13,505 bases of DNA from Algiphilus sp. (GCF_023145115.1 NZ_JAGLEJ010000008.1:1-13505); one strand, 5' to 3'. Positions 6,474 through 13,300 are shown, counted from the first letter of the stretch. The notes: generated by a model from the sequence alone, not told the origin. A program made the numbers and translations.

Positions 6474-8147
6474 ATGTATCGCTACGACGCCATCGACAAG
6501 CAGCTCGTGAACGAGCGCGTCGCCCAGTTCCGCGACCAGACGCAACGCTACCTCGCCGGCGAGATCCCCGACGAGGAGTTCAAGGCGCTGCGCCTGCGCA
6601 ACGGGCTGTACATCCAGCGCTTTGCCCCCATGCTGCGCGTGGCCATCCCGTATGGCCTCCTGTCGGCAGATCAGCTGCGCCGGCTGGGCCACATCGCGCG
6701 CACCTACGACAAGGGCTACGGTCACTTCAGCACGCGCCAGAACATCCAGTACAACTGGCCAAAGCTGGAGGAAGTGCCGGACATCCTCGCCGAGCTGGCA
6801 GAGGTCGAGATGCACGCCATCCAGACCTCCGGAAACTGCATCCGCAACATCACCGCCGACCACCTCGCCGGCGTGGCGCGCGACGAGCTCGTCGACCCGC
6901 GCCCCTACTGCGAGCTGACGCGGCAGTGGTCCACGTTCCACCCCGAGTTCAACTGGCTGCCGCGCAAGTTCAAGATCGCGTTCTCGTCGTCGACCACCGA
7001 CCGAGCGGCGACGCAGGTGCACGACATCGGCGTGCACATCAAGCGCAACGAGGCCGGCGAGCTGGGCTACGCCATCTTCGTGGGCGGCGGCCTCGGCCGC
7101 ATGCCGATGATCGGCCACTGCATCCGCGACTTCCTGCCCGAGGCCGACCTGTTCTCGTACCTCGAGGCCATCCTGCGCGTCTACAACCGGCTGGGCCGCC
7201 GCGACAACATCCATCGCGCGCGCATCAAGGTGCTGGTCAAGTCGACCGGTCCGGAAGCCTTCCGTGACATGGTGGAGGCCGAATGGCGGCAGCTGGACCA
7301 CGCCCAGTACCGCCTGCAGCCCGAGGACATCGCGCGCATGCAGGCCTACTTCGCGCCGCCGGCCTACTCGGCCGACGCGGCCAGCGAGGACTTCCAGCGC
7401 AAGCAGGACGAGGACAGCGCCTTCGCCGCCTTCGTCAAGCGCAACGTGCACGCCCACCGGCAGGACGGCTACAAGGTGGTCTTCGTGTCGCTGAAGGCGA
7501 AGGGCATCGCGCCCGGCGACTGCACGGCCGATCAGATGGACGTGGTCGCGGACCTCGCCGAGCGCTACAGCTTCGGCGAGCTGCGCACCACCCACGACCA
7601 GAACCTGGTGCTGCCCGACGTCGCCGAGAAGGACGTCTACGCGGTCTGGCAGACGCTGGCCGGGCACGGCCTGGCGACGCCCAACATCGGGCTCGTCACC
7701 GACATGATCACCTGCCCCGGCCTGGACTTCTGCTCGCTGGCCAATGCCGGCTCCATCGGCGTGTCCAACGAGATCTTCGACCGCTTCGAGTCGCTGGACT
7801 ACCTCTACGACGTCGGGCCCATCAAGATCAAGATGTCCGGCTGCATGAACGGCTGCGGCCATCACAGCGTCGGCCACATCGGCGTGCTGGGCGTCGACAA
7901 GAAGGGTGAGGAGTGGTATCAGATCACCCTCGGCGGCTCGTCCGAGAACGACGCCACGCTGGGTGATCGCACCGGGCCTTCCGTCGGGCGCGAGAACGTC
8001 GCCGAGGCGGTCGAGACCATCATCCGCACCTATCTCGAAGTCCGCGAGGGCGAGGACGAGGTCTTCCTGGACTGCTATCGCCGTGTCGGCATGGCGCCCT
8101 TCAAGGCGGCGCTGTACCCGGACAAGAGCAAGGCGGAGGCCGCCTGA
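6474..8147 (+). CDS. cysI: Siroheme/[4Fe-4S] sulfite (or nitrite) reductase hemoprotein, CysI-like
   Basis: This 557-residue enzyme carries out six-electron reduction of sulfite to sulfide (or nitrite to ammonia) in the cytoplasm. The [4Fe-4S] cluster ligands are in the expected C-x5-C and C-x3-C pairs: C414 and C420 in TCPGLDFCSLA, C457 and C461 in SGCMNGC. Residues equivalent to the anion/siroheme-binding set of E. coli sulfite reductase are visible: R88 (STRQNIQYNW), R124 (NCIRNI), and K165 and K167 (LPRKFKIAF). Two ferredoxin-like half-domains, at about 40-110 and 320-390, alternate with the two siroheme-binding domains, as in the family. Length matches CysI-type hemoproteins. The start follows the family's usual beginning MYRYDxxD. 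The DUF934 gene that overlaps its stop codon favours the assimilatory sulfite role. No flavoprotein CysJ lies nearby, so the electron donor (ferredoxin or other) is open. Confidence 0.93.
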   Translation: MYRYDAIDKQLVNERVAQFRDQTQRYLAGEIPDEEFKALRLRNGLYIQRFAPMLRVAIPYGLLSADQLRRLGHIARTYDKGYGHFSTRQNIQYNWPKLEEVPDILAELAEVEMHAIQTSGNCIRNITADHLAGVARDELVDPRPYCELTRQWSTFHPEFNWLPRKFKIAFSSSTTDRAATQVHDIGVHIKRNEAGELGYAIFVGGGLGRMPMIGHCIRDFLPEADLFSYLEAILRVYNRLGRRDNIHRARIKVLVKSTGPEAFRDMVEAEWRQLDHAQYRLQPEDIARMQAYFAPPAYSADAASEDFQRKQDEDSAFAAFVKRNVHAHRQDGYKVVFVSLKAKGIAPGDCTADQMDVVADLAERYSFGELRTTHDQNLVLPDVAEKDVYAVWQTLAGHGLATPNIGLVTDMITCPGLDFCSLANAGSIGVSNEIFDRFESLDYLYDVGPIKIKMSGCMNGCGHHSVGHIGVLGVDKKGEEWYQITLGGSSENDATLGDRTGPSVGRENVAEAVETIIRTYLEVREGEDEVFLDCYRRVGMAPFKAALYPDKSKAEAA

Positions 8148-8665
8148 TGGCCGCGATCATCCGTGACCGCGCGGTGGTCGAGGACGACCGGCGCCTGCTC
8201 GGCGAGGACGACGCGCTGCCGGGCGATGACACCCCGGTCATCGTGACCTGGGAGCGCTGGCAGACGCTGCTGGACGGCACCGCCGAGGACGACGGCCGCC
8301 ACCCGGCCGCCGGCGTGCTGATCCCCAACACGCTGGATCTGGCCGAGGGCTGGCCGCTGCTGCAGCATCGGACGGTCATCGCGCTCGACTTCCCCGCCTT
8401 CCCGGACGGCCGCGCCTATTCCCAGGCCCGCCTGCTGCGCGACCGCTACGGCTTCCAGGGCGAGATCCGCGCCACCGGCCAGGCGGTCGTGCGCGATCAG
8501 CTGCACGAACTCGACCGCTGCGGCGTCAACGCCTTCGCCCTGCGCGACGACCAGGACCCGCAGGGCTGCCTGAAGGCCTTCGAGACCTTCAGTGACGCGT
8601 ACCAGCCCGCCTGCGATGGCGTGGAGCCTATCTGGAAACGGCGGCGCGAGGCGGCGGCCGGCTGA
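8147..8665 (+). CDS. DUF934 protein, partner of the sulfite reductase
   Basis: The 172-residue soluble protein matches the DUF934 pattern: a hydrophobic central part LIPNTLDLAEGW (58-69), then IALDFPAFPDGRAYSQARLLR (78-98), YGFQGEIRATGQAVVRDQL (101-119) and RCGVNAFAL (124-132). Family members are encoded beside CysI-type reductases in many proteobacteria, and a role in sulfite reduction is assumed from context; no catalytic activity is established to my knowledge. Three cysteines (125, 141, 156) are present, but no Fe-S or flavin motif is obvious. The ATG overlaps the reductase stop codon by one base (TGATG), so the two proteins are translationally coupled and probably made in similar amounts. 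No signal peptide or membrane segment is seen. It could be an electron-transfer adaptor or assembly factor. Confidence 0.88.
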   Translation: MAAIIRDRAVVEDDRRLLGEDDALPGDDTPVIVTWERWQTLLDGTAEDDGRHPAAGVLIPNTLDLAEGWPLLQHRTVIALDFPAFPDGRAYSQARLLRDRYGFQGEIRATGQAVVRDQLHELDRCGVNAFALRDDQDPQGCLKAFETFSDAYQPACDGVEPIWKRRREAAAG

Positions 8666-8684
8666 TACGCCGGCGCGGATTGCC

Positions 8685-8721
8685 CCCCTCACCCCAACCC
8701 CGCTCCCCGCGGGGAGCGGGG
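8685..8721. repeat. G/C-rich palindrome (family 2) after the reductase operon, possible terminator
   Basis: CCCCGCTCCCC (8698-8708), a GC centre and GGGGAGCGGGG (8711-8721) make a perfect 24-nt palindrome. It is preceded by CCCCCCTCACCCCAA, the family-2 leading edge. It lies about 33 nt after the DUF934 stop codon and could end or protect the operon mRNA, though no U-tract follows. Confidence 0.7.
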
Positions 8722-8792
8722 CTTTCGGTGCCCAGGCCGACCAAGCGATACGGAATGAGCGCTCCCAGACGACGACTTAGGGACGACGACTG

Positions 8793-8867
8793 GGGGACAG
8801 TATATTTATTTCCGTGCCGCAAGCGCGTAGCAGGCCCCGGGCACAAGCCAATAAGTGCACTGTCCCC
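8793..8867. repeat. 75-bp RAYT-type inverted-repeat element (family 1), diverged copy B
   Basis: The left arm is GGGGACAGTATATTTATT (8793-8810). The right arm, 8850-8867, is its complement with three mismatches. The 75-bp length matches the intact copy at 86-159, and the centre again holds a small inverted repeat, GTGCC (8814-8818) and GGCAC (8840-8844). An extra CTGTCCCC octamer follows at 8876-8883. The unit lies upstream of the transposase gene in the same intergenic space. Confidence 0.75.
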
Positions 8868-8938
8868 GGTTCTGTCTGTCCCCCTCTGCACGCTACTGCC
8901 CCCTGGTCGCACCCCATCGCGCGGCTTGCACCCGGCCT

Positions 8939-8967
8939 TTGCGCTCTATTTTCGGGGACGGTATACT
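8939..8967 (+). promoter_or_regulatory. Putative RAYT promoter built into the terminal repeat
   Basis: TTGCGC (8939-8944) is followed after 17 nt by TATACT (8962-8967), a 5/6 match to the -10 consensus that belongs to the repeat arm GGGGACGGTATACTGATTT. Transcription would begin near 8974, about 20 nt before the ATG. GGAAA (8986-8990) is a weak ribosome-binding site 4 nt before the start. It also forms one arm of the hairpin GATTTCC (8968-8974) with GGAAATC (8986-8992). Confidence 0.4.
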
Positions 8968-9682
8968 GATTTCCTGTTCTTGCCCGGAAATCCCATGGCC
9001 CGCCTCGCCCGCGTCGTGCTCCCCAACGTGCCGCACCATGTCACGCAGCGTGGCAACCGGCGGCAGACGGTCTTCTTCAGCGATGCCGACTACGCCGAGT
9101 ACCGGGGGCTGGTCGCCACCTATGCCGCCAGGGCCGGCACCAGAATCCTTGCCTACTGCCTGATGCCCAATCACGTGCACTTCGTGATGGTGCCGACGTC
9201 CGAGGACGGCCTGCGGGCGGCGCTCGCCGAGGCGCACCGCCGGTACACGCGAGCCATCAACCTCCGGCAGGACTGTCAGGGCCATCTCTGGCAGGAACGC
9301 TTCCATTCCTACCCGATGGACGAGTCGCACCTGTTGCAGGCCATGCGATACGTGGAGCTCAATCCGGTACGCGCCGGACTGGTCGAGGACCCGGCGGCAT
9401 GGCAGTGGTCGAGCGCGGCGGCGCATCTGCACGGCAAGAGCGATCCGCTGGTGGACCCGGCCGACGTCAAGACCATCGTGGACGATTGGGCCGCGTACAT
9501 GACCGACGGACTTCCCGCGGATGAGGTCGAGATGCTGGAGCGACACCTGCGCACGGGGCGCCCGCTTGCCGACGACAAGTTCCTCCAGAAGGCCGAGAAG
9601 CTCCTGAACCGTCCCCTGCGTCGCGGCCGCCCGGGGCGGAAGGCGCAGCCGAGCACCACCGCGGAATAGGCATACCGTCCCC
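8954..9682 (+). mobile_element. RAYT unit bracketed by inverted repeat copies
   Basis: GGGGACGGTAT at 8954-8964 and its exact complement ATACCGTCCCC at 9672-9682 flank the transposase gene, ending 31 nt before its start and 3 nt after its stop. Both ends share the variant GACGG, whereas the dispersed copies have GACAG. This suggests that the two ends and the gene form one unit of about 730 bp. No target-site duplication is expected for Y1/HUH enzymes. Whether the unit is still mobile is unknown; RAYTs are usually single-copy, domesticated genes. Confidence 0.6.
8995..9669 (+). CDS. REP-associated tyrosine transposase (RAYT, Y1/HUH family)
   Basis: The 224-residue protein is a full-length Y1 transposase-like (IS200-related) enzyme. 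The HUH motif is H60-V61-H62 in LMPNHVHFVMVP, and the probable catalytic tyrosine is Y84 in HRRYTRAINL. Other family landmarks are the N-terminal LPNVPHHVTQRGN (9-21), GHLWQERFHSYPMDE near 96-110 and RYVELNPVRAGLV near 117-129. The C-terminal GRPL ... GRPGRK segment is typical of RAYTs rather than of IS200/IS605 TnpA. Such enzymes nick single-stranded DNA at hairpin REP elements. The start at 8995 opens exactly on the conserved MARLARVV; a longer in-frame ORF reaching back to 8680 runs through repeats and is rejected. No TnpB neighbour is present. The reading frame has no stop or frameshift, and both catalytic residues are kept, so it is probably functional. Confidence 0.93.
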   Translation: MARLARVVLPNVPHHVTQRGNRRQTVFFSDADYAEYRGLVATYAARAGTRILAYCLMPNHVHFVMVPTSEDGLRAALAEAHRRYTRAINLRQDCQGHLWQERFHSYPMDESHLLQAMRYVELNPVRAGLVEDPAAWQWSSAAAHLHGKSDPLVDPADVKTIVDDWAAYMTDGLPADEVEMLERHLRTGRPLADDKFLQKAEKLLNRPLRRGRPGRKAQPSTTAE

Positions 9683-9703
9683 CGGATTCGTACCCCCGGA
9701 TTC
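9679..9703. repeat. Short tandem repeat after the RAYT gene
   Basis: CCCCCGGATTC occurs at 9679-9689 and again at 9693-9703, a 14-nt period. It overlaps the right-hand end of the RAYT unit. It could mark slippage or an old junction. Confidence 0.5.
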
Positions 9704-9708
9704 CTTGC

Positions 9709-9727
9709 GGGGCGGACGTTTCGCCCC
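9709..9727. terminator. Hairpin between the convergent RAYT and aconitase genes
   Basis: GGGGCG (9709-9714) and CGCCCC (9722-9727) form a 6-bp stem with a 7-nt loop midway between the two convergent genes. No U-tract follows on either strand, so termination here is only a suggestion. Confidence 0.25.
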
Positions 9728-9739
9728 CGGCTTCCCGGC

Positions 9740-11677
9740 TCAGGTGCGGTTGCGGAGCCAGTTGATCAGGCCGCCGGCCTGCAGCAGGGCGAGCTGGCGC
9801 TCGGAGAGGCCGTGCATCAGTTGAACCGGCTTGCCGTCCACGGTCGCGGTGACCTCGGGGCCGGCCGCCAGGGCCCGGTGCAGGTCCTCGAGCACGATGG
9901 TGCTCCCCTGCCCGACGGCGTCGGCATCGTCGGGATTCGCGAAGGTCAGTGGCAGCACGCCGAAATTGACGAGGTTCTGCCAGTGGATGCGGGCGAAGTG
10001 CTTCGCGACTACCACGCGCAGGCCGAGATAGCGCGGCGCCAGTGCTGCGTGCTCGCGTGAACTGCCCTGGCCGTAGTTCTCGCCGCCGACGATGGCGTGG
10101 TTGCCCGTCTCGCGCGCACGCCGGGGATAGTCGGGATCGATTCGGTCGTAAACGAAATTGCTGATCTCGGGGATGTTCGAACGGTACGGCAGCACCTCGG
10201 CACCGGCGCGCATGATCTCGTCGGTGGAAACGTTGTCACCCACCCTGAGCAGCACCGGCAGCTCCAGGGCGTCCGGCAGGCCTTCGCAGTCGGGCAGCGA
10301 GGCGATATTGGGGCCCTTCACCAGCTCGACCTGACGCGCGATCTCCAGCGGCAACGGCGCCTGCAGCATGGTGTCGTTGACCACCGGATCCTCCGGTTCG
10401 CCGGCGCTCGGACACGCGAAGTCGAGTGTGCGCGGGTCGGTGATCTCGCCGCGTAGCGCGCTGGCGGTGGCGGTTTCCGGGCTGCACAGGAAGACCGCGT
10501 CCTCGGGCGTTCCGGAGCGGCCCGGGAAGTTGCGCGGCGTGGTGCGCAGCGAGTTGCGCCCGGTGGCCGGCGCCTGGCCCATGCCGATGCAACCGTTGCA
10601 GCCGGCCTGGTGCAGGCGCGCGCCACTGTGCAGCAGCGGGCCGAGCCATCCGTCGCGGGTCAGGGTCTCGAGCATCGCGCGCGAGCTGGGGTTGACGTCG
10701 AAGGAGACCTTCGCGTCCACGGCACGCCCCTCGACCATCTTCGCCGGGACCGCGAAATCGCGATAACCGGGGTTGGCCGACGAGCCGATGTAGGCCTGGT
10801 AGAGCGGCTCGCCGGCGACCTCCGATACCGGCACCACATTGCCGGGTGACGAGGGCTTCGCGATCAACGGCACCAGCTCGGAAAGATCGATGTGATCATG
10901 CAGTTCGTATTCACAGCCGGTGTCGGCGGTCAGCTCGTGCCAGGCGTCCTCGCGCCCCTGCGCATGCAGGTAGCGTCGCGTGGTGGCGTCGGACGGAAAG
11001 ACCGTGGTGGTGGCGCCGAGCTCCGCCCCCATGTTGGCGATGACATGCCGGTCCATGGCCGAGAGACTTTCGAGACCCGGCCCGTGGTACTCGATGACGC
11101 GGCCGACGCCGCCCTTGACGCCGTGCCGCCGCAGCATCTCCAGCACCACGTCCTTGGCCGAGACCCAGTCAGGCAGCGTGCCCGTGAGCTCGACACCCCA
11201 GATCTCCGGCATCTTCATGTGGAAGGGCTCGCCGGCCATGGCCAGTGCCACCTCCAGACCGCCGGAGCCGATCGCCAGCATGCCCAGCGACCCGGCTGCC
11301 GGCGTGTGACTGTCCGAGCCGAGCATGGTGCGGCCGGGCGCCCCGAAGCGCTCCTGATGCACCGCGTGGGAGATGCCGTTGCCCGGCCGCGAATACCAGA
11401 CGCCGAAGCGCTGGCAGGCGCTCTGCAGGAAGACGTGATCGTCGGGGTTCCTGTAATCCTCCTGGATCAGGTTGTGATCCACGTACTGCGCCGACAGCTC
11501 GGTCTGCACGCGATCCACCCCCATCGCCTCCAGCTCCAGCATGACCATGGTGCCGGTGGCGTCCTGGGTGAGGGTGTGGTCGATGCGGATGCCGATCTCG
11601 GATCCGGGCGTCATCTCGCCGGAGACGAGGTGATCGCGGAGCAGCTTGCGGGCGACGTTGGCCGCGTCCTGTGCCAT
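9740..11677 (-). CDS. Aconitate hydratase family protein (short, about 645-residue type)
   Basis: This is an aconitase-superfamily enzyme, expected to isomerise citrate and isocitrate in the TCA cycle. At 645 residues it has the length of the short, 'Aquifex-type' putative aconitases and keeps the swivel domain in the same chain. Motifs resembling mitochondrial aconitase include GSDSHTPAAGSLG, VIEYHGPGLESLS, MGAELGATTTVFP, the cluster pair C360-x2-C363 (GCNGCIGMGQ), the Arg-bearing RTTPRNFPGRSG and the catalytic GSSREHAALAPRYLG. The IGSCTN motif, which normally gives the first cluster cysteine, reads IGSSAN (297-302) with Ser300 instead of Cys. Whether this is a subfamily trait or specific to this strain I cannot tell. 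The ATG at 11677 has AAGGA 9 nt upstream. The gene is monocistronic, with convergent RAYT and upstream tRNA-Asn. A homoaconitase or 2-methylcitrate role is possible but less likely. Confidence 0.9.
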   Translation of the reverse strand: MAQDAANVARKLLRDHLVSGEMTPGSEIGIRIDHTLTQDATGTMVMLELEAMGVDRVQTELSAQYVDHNLIQEDYRNPDDHVFLQSACQRFGVWYSRPGNGISHAVHQERFGAPGRTMLGSDSHTPAAGSLGMLAIGSGGLEVALAMAGEPFHMKMPEIWGVELTGTLPDWVSAKDVVLEMLRRHGVKGGVGRVIEYHGPGLESLSAMDRHVIANMGAELGATTTVFPSDATTRRYLHAQGREDAWHELTADTGCEYELHDHIDLSELVPLIAKPSSPGNVVPVSEVAGEPLYQAYIGSSANPGYRDFAVPAKMVEGRAVDAKVSFDVNPSSRAMLETLTRDGWLGPLLHSGARLHQAGCNGCIGMGQAPATGRNSLRTTPRNFPGRSGTPEDAVFLCSPETATASALRGEITDPRTLDFACPSAGEPEDPVVNDTMLQAPLPLEIARQVELVKGPNIASLPDCEGLPDALELPVLLRVGDNVSTDEIMRAGAEVLPYRSNIPEISNFVYDRIDPDYPRRARETGNHAIVGGENYGQGSSREHAALAPRYLGLRVVVAKHFARIHWQNLVNFGVLPLTFANPDDADAVGQGSTIVLEDLHRALAAGPEVTATVDGKPVQLMHGLSERQLALLQAGGLINWLRNRT

Positions 11678-11742
11678 GGGCTCGTGTCCTTTGGCAATGA
11701 ATCCTCAGGCTAACGCAGGCGCGGTTGACGGACGCTGAAGGC

Positions 11743-11790
11743 GGGGACCGGGAACCGGGGCAGCGCCCAATGAATTAATATACTGTCCCC
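11743..11790. repeat. Degenerate family-1 repeat, half copy D
   Basis: AATTAATATACTGTCCCC (11773-11790) is a clear right arm of the RAYT-associated repeat. A poorly matching GGGGACC at 11743-11749 may be the remnant of the left arm. The span of 48 bp is shorter than the 74-75 bp of the intact units, so an internal deletion or a solitary half is likely. It lies in the upstream region of the aconitase gene. Confidence 0.6.
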
Positions 11791-11813
11791 GATGTTGCTT
11801 GACGAGCCTCGTT

Positions 11814-11837
11814 CCCCTCTCCCCGCAGGGAGAGGGG
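11814..11837. repeat. G/C-rich palindrome (family 2), short copy
   Basis: CCCCTCTCCC (11814-11823) and GGGAGAGGGG (11828-11837) form a perfect 10-bp stem with a CGCA loop. It matches the inner hairpin of the 100-bp element at 4391-4490, without its outer arms. Confidence 0.75.
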
Positions 11838-11864
11838 CTGCAATCCGGGGCGAGGAGACCGTGC

Positions 11865-11898
11865 AAAAAGAAAAACCCCGGCATCGCTGCCGGGGTTT
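11865..11898 (-). terminator. Rho-independent terminator of tRNA-Asn
   Basis: AAACCCCGGCA (11873-11883) pairs perfectly with TGCCGGGGTTT (11888-11898) around a TCGC loop. On the minus strand the stem is followed by a T-rich tract (TT-C-TTTTT, complement of 11865-11872). It stands 13 nt beyond the 3' end of tRNA-Asn and points the same way, a textbook intrinsic terminator. Confidence 0.9.
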
Positions 11899-11911
11899 CG
11901 TGTGCTTCGAC

Positions 11912-11987
<76 letters not shown>

Positions 11988-11998
11988 ACAGGGCGCGC

Positions 11999-12027
11999 AT
12001 TCTAAGGGCCGGGTGTTGTCGCTGCAA
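11999..12027 (-). promoter_or_regulatory. Promoter of tRNA-Asn with G/C-rich discriminator
   Basis: On the minus strand, TTGCAG (complement of 12022-12027), a 17-nt spacer and TAGAAT (complement of 11999-12004) make a plausible sigma70 promoter. The G/C-rich stretch GCGCGCCC between the -10 box and the start point is the discriminator type seen in stable-RNA promoters under stringent control. Transcription would begin a few bases before the tRNA 5' end. Confidence 0.65.
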
Positions 12028-12030
12028 CAC
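12013..12030 (-). terminator. Small hairpin after the aminotransferase gene
   Basis: GTGTTG (12013-12018) and CAACAC (12025-12030) form a 6-bp stem with a 6-nt loop, 14 nt beyond the aminotransferase stop codon. It lacks a U-tract and overlaps the tRNA-Asn -35 box, so some read-through into the tRNA seems possible. Confidence 0.25.
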
Positions 12031-12043
12031 TGGCGACGCGATC

Positions 12044-13228
12044 TCAGGCGCCGAGCAATGTTCCCAGTCGCTCGACCGCCGCGTCCAGCACCTTGTCACT
12101 GGTGGCGTAGGACAGCCGCATGCAGCCCGGGGAGCCGAAGGCGGACCCGGGCACGAGCGCGACCCTGGCCTTCTCGAGGATGTGATTGGCGAAGGCGACG
12201 TCATCCTCGAAACCGGCCCTGGTCATGGCTTCCGAGAAATCCGGGAAGGCGTAGAAGGTTCCGTCGCCGGCGTGACAGTGCACGCCGGGCAGCGCCGCGA
12301 GCCCTTCGACGAGCTTGTCGTGCCGGGCCCGGAAGGCCGCGGTCATCTCGCCGACACAGCTCTGGTCGCCGGTGAGCGCGGCGATGGCGGCGTCCTGGGC
12401 GATGGAGGTCGGATTCGAGGTGGACTGCGACTGGATGTTGGCCATGGCGCCGATCAACCAGTCCGGCCCGGCCGACCAGCCCAGCCGCCATCCGGTCATC
12501 GAGTAGGTCTTGGAGACGGCGTGGATGACGACCGTGCGCTCGTAGAGCTCGGGACAGGCATTGACGATGTTGGCGAAGGGCTCGCTCGACCAGAGGATCT
12601 TCTCGTACATGTCGTCGCTGGCGACGACGATGCGCGGGTGGCGCAGCAGCACCTCGGCCAGCGCCGCGAGCTCGGCCTTCGTGTAGGCCATGCCCGAGGG
12701 GTTGGACGGGCTGTTGAGGAACAGCAGTCGGGTCTTCGGCGTGATGGCGGCTTCCAGTGCTTCCGGCGTCATCTTGAAGCGGCTCTCGGCGGTGGTCGGC
12801 ACGATCACCGGCTCGCCGTCGGCGAGCAGCGCCATGTCCGGGTAGGACACCCAGTACGGCGCCGGGATCAGAACCTCGTCGCCGGCGTTGAGCAGCGCCT
12901 GGCAGACGTTGTAGCAGGCCTGCTTGCCGCCCACCGAGGCGATGATCTGCCCCGGCTTGTATTCGAGGCCGTTGTCCTGCGCGTGCTTGTCGGCAATGGC
13001 CTTCTTGAGCGCGGGCGTGCCGCCCACCGGGGTGTACTTGGTCTTGCCGTCGCGCAGCGCCTTGATGGCCGCTTCCTTGATGTGCTCGGGCGTGTCGAAG
13101 TCGGGCTCGCCGGCGGCCAGCGACAGGACATCCTCGCCCGCGGCACGCAGCTCCGCGGCCTTGGCGGTGACCGCGAGGGTCGGAGAGGGCTTGATGCGGT
13201 TGACGCGCGCGGCGAGTGTCTTATCCAA
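12044..13228 (-). CDS. PLP-dependent aspartate/aromatic aminotransferase (class I, AspC-type)
   Basis: The 394-residue cytoplasmic enzyme is a fold-type I aminotransferase of the subgroup I-gamma (Thermus-like AspC) type, transferring amino groups between aspartate or related amino acids and 2-oxoglutarate. The Schiff-base lysine is K240 in HAVSKTYSMTGWRLGW. N176 (NSPSNPSG) and D205 (VVASDDMYEK) contact the cofactor, and R371 (CMRLSYA) is the expected carboxylate-binding arginine. YTPVGG (65-70) and SVGGKQACYN (98-107) are family landmarks. The start is chosen at TTG 13228, preceded by CAGGGA about 8 nt upstream, because this gives MDKTLAARVNRIKPS as in homologues. ATG codons further upstream would add sequence antisense to uvrB. 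It is divergent from uvrB and lies 57 bp from tRNA-Asn. Exact substrate preference is open. Confidence 0.93.
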   Translation of the reverse strand: MDKTLAARVNRIKPSPTLAVTAKAAELRAAGEDVLSLAAGEPDFDTPEHIKEAAIKALRDGKTKYTPVGGTPALKKAIADKHAQDNGLEYKPGQIIASVGGKQACYNVCQALLNAGDEVLIPAPYWVSYPDMALLADGEPVIVPTTAESRFKMTPEALEAAITPKTRLLFLNSPSNPSGMAYTKAELAALAEVLLRHPRIVVASDDMYEKILWSSEPFANIVNACPELYERTVVIHAVSKTYSMTGWRLGWSAGPDWLIGAMANIQSQSTSNPTSIAQDAAIAALTGDQSCVGEMTAAFRARHDKLVEGLAALPGVHCHAGDGTFYAFPDFSEAMTRAGFEDDVAFANHILEKARVALVPGSAFGSPGCMRLSYATSDKVLDAAVERLGTLLGA

Positions 13229-13240
13229 GTGCGGTCCCTG

Positions 13241-13271
13241 CGGACAGTAAGGGCGGCGGCGCGCAATAATA
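13241..13271. promoter_or_regulatory. Divergent promoter region between the aminotransferase gene and uvrB
   Basis: On the plus strand, CGGACA (13241-13246), an 18-nt spacer and AATAAT (13265-13270) are a plausible uvrB promoter. On the minus strand, TATTAT (complement of 13266-13271) could be the -10 box of the aminotransferase gene, with only a weak -35. The two -10 boxes overlap almost completely, so the two genes may compete for polymerase. No LexA box of the CTG-N10-CAG type is visible here. Confidence 0.4.
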
Positions 13272-13300
13272 CCCGGCTCACCTGCCTGCTTCATACGGCG

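Noticed and set aside
6321..7877. Minus-strand ORF of 518 codons opposite the sulfite reductase gene
   Set aside because: It lies antisense to an enzyme with all catalytic motifs and has only low-complexity Val/Ala/Gly/Asp-rich sequence.
8680..8994. In-frame upstream extension of the RAYT ORF
   Set aside because: It would translate repeats and palindromes; homologues start at MARLARVV, which corresponds to 8995.
13230..13300. LexA (SOS) box upstream of uvrB
   Set aside because: No CTG-N10-CAG arrangement occurs; the only CTG/CAG pair (13238-13247) is separated by 4 nt.
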